Below are positions 16,333-24,275 of a stretch of 64,000 nt of DNA, one piece after another (the stretch's first letter is position 1; every line of letters starts with the position of its first letter). Made by a program: the position numbers and the translations under genes. Under the pieces are notes generated by a model. The model made no database searches. It saw nothing but the letters and a program-made list of their open reading frames with translations, and was not told where the DNA came from. Source of the stretch: DATCYX01 sp963714425 (GTDB lineage: Bacteria; Chloroflexota; Anaerolineae; Anaerolineales; UBA4823); NCBI GenBank assembly GCA_963714425.1, contig CAVQOI010000014.1, positions 258,528 through 322,527 of the forward strand, read 5' to 3'.

Positions 16333-18789
16333 TTATTCCTCCTCTGGACTCAATCCACCACCATTGCCTGATGATTTGGCTTGTGGAGGAGCGCTCAGCC
16401 GGATCTCGGCTTCTGACAGGTCTAGAGCACGACGAATTTCGATGGCTGCAGTTTGCAAAATCGTCTCGAGGTCCATTGTCTGGCGCATACGACTGGACAC
16501 TTCGCCGACCAGGCGCTCAACCTCTGCCCTTTGTTGGGCTTCAGAGAATAGGCGGGCATTTTCCAGCGTTTGACCAAGGTGATCAGCGATTGTCGTCAGC
16601 AGTGCTTTCACCTCGGGGTCTAAATCTGCATCCTGAGGCCAAACGTTGAGTGTAGCTGCTACTTGACCACGCACACGTATTGGAATACTTACAGGTGCTA
16701 AAGCTAATTCACTACGAGAGATTTCTCCTTCAATGTAAGATTCTCTTGGAATATTCCGTAAACCGCGCTGATCGTATTCGTATCCAATGCTCATGTTGGT
16801 TTCAGCAAGCTCGTTCCAGGCGGTTTTACTATAAGTTCCATACAGTTTTTGGAGCTGCCTAACCATCTCCTGGGAGTTTTGGATGAGACGGGCATTCTCG
16901 ATGGCAATTGCGAGCTGGTCAGCCATCACCTGCATAATGGTCAGGTCATCCTCTTGGAATGCATCTGGGAATTGGCTTTGTACATCCAGGGCACCGATCA
17001 GGCGATCGCCAATCCGCAATGGAAGAGTCATTTCTGAGCGTGTCTCGGGTAGTAGCGGGTTTTGATAATGAGTTGGTTCACGCTCGACATCCAGGGCAAT
17101 ACGAGGTTGGCCTGTATCTGTGACATAGCCAACCATGCCCACCTGGCCAACTCTTAATTTGTGACCTTGCTTTAGCATTTCCTTCCCGGTTTCTCCGGTG
17201 GCCGCGCTAAGTGTGGCGTATTCTCCATCTTCGCTTAATAAGAATATCCCTGCGTGATAAAAGCCAAACCGGCCGCGAATCATGTTTACTGCCAGCTCGA
17301 GCAGCTCATCCAGATCATGTATCGCAGTTGCCTCGCGTGCAAAATCTGCTGCTACCTGGAGTTGCGTACTTCGGCGCTCGACATCTCGTGTCCGTTCTGC
17401 TACGCGTTTTTCAAGCTCGCGGATAAAGCCATGGATTTGTTCAACCATTACCTGAAATGCTCTGGTAAGAATGCCTATTTCATCGTCCCCAGCCACAGGT
17501 AGATTGATCTCCCAATCGCCAGAACCGATCTTCTTAGCTTCAGAAGCCAATTGTTGGATGGGAACAACCAGGCGGTTGGTCACCCAAAATCCGAGAAGGG
17601 CAACCATCACAAATATAATCACACTTATTGGCAAAATGCGGGTAAGAAGCAAGGAACGGGCATTGTTATCTAGCTCACTTTGTAGTGATGCGATTGATGA
17701 GAGCACATCCTGCGCTTCGATTACACTGCCGAGGCTCCATCCAGTGCTCTCTAAAGGGGCATACGCGATGAATAAAGAGCGCCCGGAGAGCTCGAACTGC
17801 TCAAAACCAGACTCTCCAGCAATCATCTTGCCAATGAAGGGTGAGAATGCTGAGTCCGTTTCAGTCAGGTCTAGGTTGATATCATCTTCTTGTGGGTCGC
17901 GTCCAAAAATATCTCGAAATGCCTGCTCAGGTAGAGCGATGGTGTGCCCGGTATTATCAATCAAGAACGAATACCCTGATTGCAGGAAACGCGTCGACTC
18001 GACGTTATCTCGAATATCATTTAAGGTAAGATCCAAACCGACTACACCTACAAGAACGCCTCCGCTGTTGTACGCCGGCGACGCCGCTGTTGTAACAAGT
18101 CCTCGACCAGTTGCATCCAAATATGGTGACGTCCACCAAGGTGATCTATCAGGATTGTTCTCCGGCGTGCTTCCGGAATACCAAATACGCCCCGTCGCCT
18201 TAAAATCGGGGGGAAGAACAGCTCCTAAATCAATGTTCGGATAGTAGCGGACGACATCCCGAGGCGTTGCGAAATAGATCGCTTCAACATTAGGCGTATT
18301 GTTGTAAGCTGTGACAAAATAATTTTCAAGGAATGCACCCGATTGAATATCCTGAATGGTTTGTTCATCAACTTGAATATGGTTGGGGACGAATACGCTG
18401 GTTATATCTTGGGTCGTATTTGCGAATTGACCATCACCCCCGACGGCCATGTGTGAATCTATCTCCCAAAAATCTGGGGTCCCGAAAGCACTTGGGTTAT
18501 CAAAAACAGCTCCAGCATATTCGGCAATCTTTTTTGTTTCGCGTTTTACTTGATCGAGAACAAGGTCATTTTCCCGTGCATTCGCCTTGGTGAGTTGGAC
18601 AAGGTAATTTTCAGCTTGGGTAAGTAGGGCGTTGCCACTAATAGTTCGCGCACTGTTGCCCGAGACTTGGTTGACAAGCACAGCAGCCAAGGCAATGGAC
18701 ACTGTAGCAACTGCAGTCATCGCCAAAAGAAGCAGTAATAATCTCGATCTTATGCTCGTTGCTGGGGTAAAAATGCCTCTCAATGCCAT
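16333..18789 (-). CDS. Membrane sensor without kinase: dCache, HAMP, GAF, GAF
   Basis: This protein has 818 residues. A membrane helix at about 20-40 and another at about 385-405 flank a double-Cache extracytoplasmic domain. Its ligand-pocket-style segments include VVRYYPNIDLG and WWTSPYLDATGRG. HAMP follows at about 400-455 (VTNRLVVPIQQLASEAKKI), then a coiled coil with VAERTRDVERR, GAF1 (about 475-630) and GAF2 (about 650-760), and the shared tail RMRQTMDLETILQTA. Double-Cache domains commonly bind amino acids, amines or carboxylates, but the ligand here is unknown. The absence of any transmitter or cyclase is real, because the ORF ends normally in a low-complexity C-terminus. It is one of four tandem paralogs. 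Confidence 0.87.
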   Translation of the reverse strand: MALRGIFTPATSIRSRLLLLLLAMTAVATVSIALAAVLVNQVSGNSARTISGNALLTQAENYLVQLTKANARENDLVLDQVKRETKKIAEYAGAVFDNPSAFGTPDFWEIDSHMAVGGDGQFANTTQDITSVFVPNHIQVDEQTIQDIQSGAFLENYFVTAYNNTPNVEAIYFATPRDVVRYYPNIDLGAVLPPDFKATGRIWYSGSTPENNPDRSPWWTSPYLDATGRGLVTTAASPAYNSGGVLVGVVGLDLTLNDIRDNVESTRFLQSGYSFLIDNTGHTIALPEQAFRDIFGRDPQEDDINLDLTETDSAFSPFIGKMIAGESGFEQFELSGRSLFIAYAPLESTGWSLGSVIEAQDVLSSIASLQSELDNNARSLLLTRILPISVIIFVMVALLGFWVTNRLVVPIQQLASEAKKIGSGDWEINLPVAGDDEIGILTRAFQVMVEQIHGFIRELEKRVAERTRDVERRSTQLQVAADFAREATAIHDLDELLELAVNMIRGRFGFYHAGIFLLSEDGEYATLSAATGETGKEMLKQGHKLRVGQVGMVGYVTDTGQPRIALDVEREPTHYQNPLLPETRSEMTLPLRIGDRLIGALDVQSQFPDAFQEDDLTIMQVMADQLAIAIENARLIQNSQEMVRQLQKLYGTYSKTAWNELAETNMSIGYEYDQRGLRNIPRESYIEGEISRSELALAPVSIPIRVRGQVAATLNVWPQDADLDPEVKALLTTIADHLGQTLENARLFSEAQQRAEVERLVGEVSSRMRQTMDLETILQTAAIEIRRALDLSEAEIRLSAPPQAKSSGNGGGLSPEEE

Positions 18790-18831
18790 ACTATGACTCC
18801 TGGTGTGTGCAAAACCAGTCGAATTGGTTCC

Positions 18832-20994
18832 CTACCAGATTAGCCTGCTCAACTCTCCTGTATCAGGAGGGGGCTGAGGGGGTAGCTGATCCCCGCCTAG
18901 CTTTATTTGTACTCTAGCCAGATCAAATGAACTGCCAATTTCCTGAACAGCAGTCTTTATGACTGTTTCGACATCAAGCAAGCCGGTGGTTCTTGAGGAG
19001 ATATGTGCAAGATATTCTTCATTTTGTGCGCGCTTGCGATTCTCGTCGAGTAGGCGAGCGTTCTCCAAGGAAAGTGCTAACTGTGCGATTATCTCCTGGG
19101 TAAATTCGGTCTCATCTCGGGACCATGGCTGCGCTTCCGGATTTCGTCGCAGAGTAATCCATCCTAATGTCTGGTCACGCATTTCGATTGGTAACCTCAG
19201 AGTATACGGATCGCTGTTCAGGTGATCATCTAGGTGAACCTGCGCAAGCTCTTTTTTCAGGTTCCCTTGGCGGTAGGAATAAGCGATGTTTGTGCTTTGA
19301 AGGCGACGTTTCCACGACTGCCCTATCTGCATTTGGTACAACCCGTCTAACTGTTGAATAACCGTCTGGTTCTCAGAGATGAGTTTGGCATTCTCAATTG
19401 CGAGAGCAATTTGGTCTGCTAATATCTGGAGGATCTCGATATCATCGTCAGTAAAAGCTGCAGCTTTTGTCGATTGGACATCCAGCACACCGGTAATACG
19501 ATCGCGGATTTTGAGCGGCAATGCCATCTCCGAGCGAGTCTGGGGTAACTCTGGATTGTTGAAATAAACCGCATCTTCACCGACATCTAAGACGATACGC
19601 GGTTCCCCCTTGCCAGCAACATAACCAACAACTCCTAACTGTCCGACACCCAGTTTGTGACCCCGAGCTAACATTTTTTGACCTCCTTCTGAGGAGGCAG
19701 CCCTCAAGACAGCGAATTTTTGTCGCTCGTCCAAAAGAAAAATACCAGCATGATAGAAATTAAACCGCTCGGAAATTAATCTGACAGAATCGTCCATGAG
19801 CTGATTTAGGTCACGGATGGCTGCAGCCTGACTGGATACTTCTGCAGCGATCTGCAATTGAACGGCGCGTCGTTCCATGTCACGCGTACGCTCTGCTACC
19901 CTGCGCTCCAAATTGGTGATCGTCTCACGTAATTGTGTGGTCATGCTGTTGAAGGCACGAGCTAATACGCCAATCTCGTCGTTGCTTTGCACTCTGGCAA
20001 CCAGGGTGAGATCGCCAGAAGCGATTCCTGTAGCCGTTTTCGTCAAGTCACCGACCGGTTGAACTGCCTGGCGGATACTGAGCCACGAGAGGGATAGTTG
20101 AAGTACTATGCAGACTGCTATTAATATAAATATCTCTTGTCGGGATCCCTCATTCGACCAGGCACCTGTCCGCCATGTGATATAGAGGGAAACCGCAAGC
20201 AATAGGGGGATCGTAATAACAAGGATCATCGCCGAGAGTCGCGCCTGTAAGCTCCCGCGTTGTGAGCGTCGCTCCGAGATCATCTGTTGGAAGGCAGCTA
20301 TTCCAGTCAACAATGCCAGGATGCTTATTGGAAGCACCTCTGCAGCCTCCTGGATTAGCAGCGGAGAAAGCAATAAATTGATTGCAGTGGAGGCGACTAT
20401 TGCTAACAACAATATCCATGCCAACCGGCGATTGTTCGGGGCGATCTGTCTGTTGACTATTGCAAAATAACCTAAGAACAAGCTCGTGAGCAATGGGATA
20501 CCTATAAAGGCAGAAGCGTGAATGAAGGCAGCGAGACTACCAGATGTATATTCTGTGAACGGGACCAATCCGCTTGTGTAACCAGAAGGAATCCCCGTGA
20601 ACCAATAATGCGATCCCGTATTGATATCAACAAGGGTCACGCCTGCTGGAATTAATGCAAGGAGATAGGTGACAAGCCAGAGCGAACGCAGCTTTCCCTG
20701 CGTCCAGTCAGGCACAACAATAGCGAGCGCAGCCAGGAAAAACAGGAGTGGGATCGTTGGAGATACGATCGCCGAAACCAAAGCTGGGGAGAAAGCCTGG
20801 ATGGACCCCTCAGCAGCGATCATCCAGCCAATAGTGAATGTGCTGACTGCGGCAGAAACCAAAAAGATGCTAGCATTCCGGTTCGCTGCTTCACGTGCAT
20901 TAAGCACAAGCGCATATAATCCCAATACAAGCTCCGTTAGCGCAACAAGCCAGGCAATGAATTGTATGGTTTGAAAATAACTCGTCAGGGTCAC
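18832..20994 (-). CDS. Membrane sensor without kinase: seven-TM-like, HAMP, GAF, GAF
   Basis: In these 720 residues, seven to eight hydrophobic helices fill about residues 10-255, resembling the N-terminal 7TM sensor modules of some histidine kinases. Two more helices precede HAMP at about 312-365 (LTKTATGIASGDLTLVARV). Coiled coil VAERTRDMERR, GAF1 (about 385-540) and GAF2 (about 560-660) follow, then the shared tail ISSRTTGLLDVETVIKTAVQ. No output domain is present. The ATG overlaps the stop of the upstream MshEN-GAF gene by 4 bases (ATGA), so the two are translationally coupled and perhaps made in fixed ratio. Confidence 0.86.
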   Translation of the reverse strand: MTLTSYFQTIQFIAWLVALTELVLGLYALVLNAREAANRNASIFLVSAAVSTFTIGWMIAAEGSIQAFSPALVSAIVSPTIPLLFFLAALAIVVPDWTQGKLRSLWLVTYLLALIPAGVTLVDINTGSHYWFTGIPSGYTSGLVPFTEYTSGSLAAFIHASAFIGIPLLTSLFLGYFAIVNRQIAPNNRRLAWILLLAIVASTAINLLLSPLLIQEAAEVLPISILALLTGIAAFQQMISERRSQRGSLQARLSAMILVITIPLLLAVSLYITWRTGAWSNEGSRQEIFILIAVCIVLQLSLSWLSIRQAVQPVGDLTKTATGIASGDLTLVARVQSNDEIGVLARAFNSMTTQLRETITNLERRVAERTRDMERRAVQLQIAAEVSSQAAAIRDLNQLMDDSVRLISERFNFYHAGIFLLDERQKFAVLRAASSEGGQKMLARGHKLGVGQLGVVGYVAGKGEPRIVLDVGEDAVYFNNPELPQTRSEMALPLKIRDRITGVLDVQSTKAAAFTDDDIEILQILADQIALAIENAKLISENQTVIQQLDGLYQMQIGQSWKRRLQSTNIAYSYRQGNLKKELAQVHLDDHLNSDPYTLRLPIEMRDQTLGWITLRRNPEAQPWSRDETEFTQEIIAQLALSLENARLLDENRKRAQNEEYLAHISSRTTGLLDVETVIKTAVQEIGSSFDLARVQIKLGGDQLPPQPPPDTGELSRLIW

Positions 20995-22550
20995 GTCATT
21001 TCCTTTTGTTCGCTTTCATTTCCATTGGTACCGGGGCTGCTATTGGTTCCTTGTTTGGTCTCGGGCTGCAAATAAACAGTCCCTTCAGTCGCATCAAGCT
21101 TTTGACTGAGCTCCTGGATGGCTGTTTGTAGAATGGTGTGTACATCGGTGGTCGCCCACAACTTGGTAGAAATCTCCGACGCCATGCGTTCTCGATCTGC
21201 CTGAAGTCTGGCAGCCTCGAGTTGGAACGCGTTCCGCACGGTAATTGCTACCTGCGTGGCAAGGTTACTTAACAATCGCTTGTCGTCATCATCGAAGCGA
21301 AGTTCCTTTTCGAAGTCCTGCACGACGATCGCACCGATTGCTTCACCGCCTACGAGGAGAGGAGACCCCATCCAGGATTTAGCTGGTTTTCCGAATACTT
21401 TTGCACCAAGCTCGACCGCCTTCTGCTCGACATCCTCTACCAACAACAAAGCTTTTTTCTCTTTAATTAGTAAGGAAGTCAATCCCTGACCTCGAGGGTA
21501 AGACGGGATACTGAGGCTCCGTCCAATTTCGAAAGCATAAGGAATCACGATTGCGTCTGTTTCTTTATCGATCAGCGCAATCAAGAAATCTACTTCACCC
21601 ATCACATGAACGATTTGTTCATGAATCAATTTATATAGATGGTTGAGGTTGGTTTCCGCAGAAATTGTTTTGTTCACCAGGTCTAATGTCTCCAGAACCA
21701 CCAACCGTTTTTCCATAATTTTCAGGTTTTGTTGGGTCGTTAGCAGCAGACGGTGATTCTGTACCAGGGATGCTGTGAAATTGGCAATTGTTTGCAAGGT
21801 CGTGAGTGCATCTTCGTCAAAGGGATTACCACGAGAATGTTGGACGTGTAATAGTCCGAGCAGGTTATTCCCCAGTGAAATGGGGATGCCTGCCTCCGAA
21901 CGAACATTAGGGAGTAAATCCCCCTTAAAATACAGATTTTGTTGATTTCCCTCACTAATTACGCATACGTGATTATTAGCAGTGACCCAGCCAACGACGG
22001 ATGGTGAGCCGACCGGTAAGCGGTAGTCCTCAAGGTTTTGTACCTGCCCGAGGGGGCCGGTTGAGGCGTGCATGATGGCGAAGTTTCCAGTCTCATCTAA
22101 TAAGAAAATGGCAGCATGATCAAAATGCATTCGTTGGACGATTAATCCAACAATGCTTTTGAGCATATCTTCCATGCGATTAGCTGAGATGGCTACCTGA
22201 GCGATTTCGGAGGTTGTGTGGATTTGTGCAAGACGATTCTCCAAATCCTGTGTTCGCTGGTGCACCCGTATCTCAAGCTGTTGGTTTGCTTCGTTTAGGG
22301 CAGCATGCAAAGAGAAAATTTGCGTAACAACAACTTTATCCAGCGTTTCTCGGTCGATATAGCCCAGGTCTAGTAGAGCGCGACCAATTAATCTCGGTTG
22401 CCCGCTAGAAGCCTTCTTTCTCTGATAATCCAGCGCCTGGTTAAGTTCTTTGGAAGTGATCAGCCCCCGCTCTAGGAGGTATTCTCCAAGCCGCGGTACC
22501 AGGGTTTCAGGAGCAAGAGAATCATCATGATGAGTAGCCGAGGAAGACAT
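20991..22550 (-). CDS. Soluble MshEN-GAF-GAF sensor without kinase
   Basis: In these 519 residues, residues about 20-75 hold two tandem repeats of the MshEN/GspE N-terminal type: RLGEYLLERGLITSKELNQA ending ALDYQ, then IGRALLDLGYIDRETLDKVV ending TQ. In MshE and related proteins such 24-residue repeats bind cyclic di-GMP. A coiled coil (VHQRTQDLENR) leads to GAF1 (about 110-255) and GAF2 (about 275-430), ending in the tail ISTKLWATTDVHTILQTAI shared with the three membrane sensors. No transmitter or enzymatic module is present. AAGGAG precedes ATG 22550. It begins a new transcription unit after the terminator at 22659-22689. It may bring second-messenger input to the array; that is inference. 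Confidence 0.82.
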   Translation of the reverse strand: MSSSATHHDDSLAPETLVPRLGEYLLERGLITSKELNQALDYQRKKASSGQPRLIGRALLDLGYIDRETLDKVVVTQIFSLHAALNEANQQLEIRVHQRTQDLENRLAQIHTTSEIAQVAISANRMEDMLKSIVGLIVQRMHFDHAAIFLLDETGNFAIMHASTGPLGQVQNLEDYRLPVGSPSVVGWVTANNHVCVISEGNQQNLYFKGDLLPNVRSEAGIPISLGNNLLGLLHVQHSRGNPFDEDALTTLQTIANFTASLVQNHRLLLTTQQNLKIMEKRLVVLETLDLVNKTISAETNLNHLYKLIHEQIVHVMGEVDFLIALIDKETDAIVIPYAFEIGRSLSIPSYPRGQGLTSLLIKEKKALLLVEDVEQKAVELGAKVFGKPAKSWMGSPLLVGGEAIGAIVVQDFEKELRFDDDDKRLLSNLATQVAITVRNAFQLEAARLQADRERMASEISTKLWATTDVHTILQTAIQELSQKLDATEGTVYLQPETKQGTNSSPGTNGNESEQKEMT

Positions 22551-22658
22551 TGATAGAGAATTCTCCTTAATACAATTAAAACCGTTTTTTAGAGATAATC
22601 AATCCCTTTATGCACAATTGAGTGTCCTTCTTGCATATCTGTAAACTGATGTGGGACG

Positions 22659-22689
22659 AAAAAAATTGCGCCACCAAACTGCAGGCGCA
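22659..22689 (-). terminator. Rho-independent terminator after the two receiver genes
   Basis: Read on the minus strand, TGCGCC (22689-22684) pairs perfectly with GGCGCA (22672-22667) around an 11-base loop. It is followed, after two bases, by seven T residues (22665-22659). It separates the two stand-alone response regulators from the downstream sensor array. Confidence 0.75.
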
Positions 22690-22767
22690 TTCGCATCACG
22701 TGAGTCAAATATTGGGTTAGAGAAGAACAGTTGCTTGTAATGACTTGCAATCCCCTTTGTATGGGAA

Positions 22768-23244
22768 TCAGCTCAACTCCCAAACTGGATTTCCAGCGAG
22801 AATATTCTCGATCAGATCGGGAAAACGGTCTGGGTCGAGTGGTTTTCCCAAGAAGCCATCAAACCCAGCTTCCTGTGCACGCTTCATTTGTGCCTCGTTT
22901 GCTTCAGCGGTTACTGCTACAACCAGGGTTTCATTCAGCCGGTTTGAAGAGCGGATCTTGCGCAGCGCGCTGAAGCCGTCCTCATACGGTAGACGAATAT
23001 CGAGCAATATCAAGTCAACCTTGGGAAGGGTATCCGCGTATTCCACGACTTCAAATCCGGATGTTTTCCATTCACAGTGGATGCCCATATATCCCAACAT
23101 CCGAGCAATGAGTACAAAATTCGATACATTGTCCTCTACGACCAGCACAGACATATCGTTTGGATGAACTCCTCTGGCTTGCATATCGATGGTTGGATGA
23201 ATTGTGTCTAGATAGTCAGGGTGGGTATTCAGGTCGTCAGCCAC
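22768..23244 (-). CDS. Stand-alone response regulator (REC only) with N-terminal extension
   Basis: In this 158-residue protein, a 30-residue hydrophilic lead precedes a receiver domain with MSVLVVEDNVSNF acidic pair, phosphoacceptor in LILLDIRLPYEDG, VVAVTAEA for the switch Thr and FLGKPLD for the Lys. No DNA-binding or enzymatic output is present, so it acts as a CheY/Spo0F-like phosphate carrier or interaction switch. It starts 2 bases past the stop of the other receiver gene and ends ahead of a strong terminator. The hybrid kinase at 9898-13302 is the nearest transmitter on this strand and is a plausible donor. Confidence 0.88.
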   Translation of the reverse strand: MADDLNTHPDYLDTIHPTIDMQARGVHPNDMSVLVVEDNVSNFVLIARMLGYMGIHCEWKTSGFEVVEYADTLPKVDLILLDIRLPYEDGFSALRKIRSSNRLNETLVVAVTAEANEAQMKRAQEAGFDGFLGKPLDPDRFPDLIENILAGNPVWELS

Positions 23245-23246
23245 TA

Positions 23247-23627
23247 TTAGCTCCGAATAGATATGTAGCGGTCGAGCTGTTGGGGAAGTGTATCCACATC
23301 GATGGGCTTTTGAATGTACCCATCACAGCCCGCGTTTAAGGTTCGTTCCCGATCCCCTTTCATTACATTGGCTGTGATTGCCACGATGGGTGTTTTACCG
23401 AAGGCTGGAAGGGATTTTAGCTGGGAGGTCAGCGCGTAGCCATCCATCCCGGGTAGATTGATATCCATGAGGACCAGACTTGGTTGACGGGATTGAACGA
23501 TTGCCAGCGCCTGCCGGGCATCATCAGCTTCCAATACCGCGTAGCCTTCAGCCTCGAGGATACGTCGAACCAATAAGCGGTTATCGACGTTGTCCTCAAC
23601 ATATAATATCGTCCGGTTTGATCCCAT
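23247..23627 (-). CDS. Stand-alone response regulator (CheY-like REC)
   Basis: This 126-residue single receiver has TILYVEDNVDNRLLVRRIL, Asp in VLMDINLPGMDG, the switch Thr in IVAITANVM and Lys in YIQKPID. Nothing follows the receiver fold. It is the first gene of the two-gene receiver unit, with a GGGAGGG stretch about 13 bases upstream of the ATG. The form EDNxxN is typical of receivers working with hybrid kinases in multistep relays. Its partner cannot be fixed from sequence; the hybrid kinase downstream on the same strand is the best candidate. Confidence 0.88.
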   Translation of the reverse strand: MGSNRTILYVEDNVDNRLLVRRILEAEGYAVLEADDARQALAIVQSRQPSLVLMDINLPGMDGYALTSQLKSLPAFGKTPIVAITANVMKGDRERTLNAGCDGYIQKPIDVDTLPQQLDRYISIRS

Positions 23628-23793
23628 TTCAGCTCATCCCTCCCGAGGCAATAGCGCCATTTTAACATGGAAGGTATTCATTCCTGTTTATGACAGTGAC
23701 AGGTGAGATTACAGTCTTGTAAGAATCTTGATATGGTTCTCCCTCATGAATTAGATGTTTTGTCTATCTCTGAATTGATTGATCCAACTGTAT

Positions 23794-23832
23794 AAAAAAA
23801 ATCTGATACAGACCGATGCGTCCGTACCAGAT
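23794..23832 (-). terminator. Strong rho-independent terminator of tRNA-Gly
   Basis: On the minus strand, 13 bases at 23832-23820 pair with 23813-23801 (two G-T wobbles) around a 6-base loop, and a run of seven further T residues follows at 23800-23794. It lies 11 bases beyond the tRNA 3' end. Confidence 0.85.
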
Positions 23833-23843
23833 CATCGAATTTG

Positions 23844-23916
23844 AGCGGGTGATGGGATTCGAACCCACGAAATGGCAGCTTGGGAAGCTGCTGCCTTACC
23901 ACTTGGCGACACCCGC
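23844..23916 (-). tRNA. tRNA-Gly (anticodon CCC)
   Basis: The 73-base minus-strand sequence folds as a full cloverleaf. The acceptor stem GCGGGTG pairs with CACCCGC, the D arm is GCC/GGC around AAGTGGTAA, and the anticodon stem GCAGC/GCTGC encloses TTCCCAA (anticodon CCC, reading GGG). The T arm encloses TTCGAAT, with its inner four pairs TGGG/CCCA. The discriminator base is T and the CCA end is not encoded (CAAA follows). It is a single-gene unit with its own promoter and terminator. Confidence 0.95.
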
Positions 23917-24275
23917 TGAACTATAAAGGATTATAGCCAGCGTGTTGGAAGCTGTCAAGAACGATGGCAGGATCGATGGATTATTCTATTGTCAAGAATT
24001 CTCCTAACTTCTTGAGCTGTTCTAGCCCAATAGCTACCGAGAGAGAAGATATCAATCAAGCGGGAAGTGAAGCCCAATTCATCGTTGGAATACCTCCAGC
24101 GCACGCCATCCTGGTGGGTAGGCACGCAAAATATGACACTTGTACGCGGGGTTATAGGTGATTCAATGTGTATCGTAAGCCATTTTCACTGCTCACAAAG
24201 TCTGGTAAACTCACATGCAGAAATACGTAAATATACCAGCGACGGTTTAGAATCCGACAAATTAAGGATCCTAGC
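23917..24275. other. Intergenic region, tRNA-Gly to aldehyde oxidoreductase
   Basis: This is about 360 bases. It contains the tRNA promoter (23930-23958) and, next to 24276, an AAGGA ribosome site 7 bases from the oxidoreductase ATG. Short frames here show no recognisable protein. I see no riboswitch fold, repeat or second RNA gene that I can support. Confidence 0.5.
23930..23958 (-). promoter_or_regulatory. Consensus sigma-70 promoter of tRNA-Gly
   Basis: On the minus strand a perfect TTGACA (23958-23953) is followed by exactly 17 bases and a perfect TATAAT (23935-23930). The tRNA 5' end lies 13 bases further on. This calibrates the housekeeping promoter consensus of this genome. Confidence 0.9.

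Noticed and set aside
17471..18244. 257-codon plus-strand ORF within the double-Cache sensor gene
   Set aside because: It is fully antisense to a gene with clear Cache and HAMP domains, has no motif, and has Ser/Pro/Arg-rich shadow composition.
22589..22783. 64-codon minus-strand ORF overlapping the end of a receiver gene
   Set aside because: It starts at TTG inside the receiver gene, runs through the terminator hairpin at 22659-22689, and its translation looks random.
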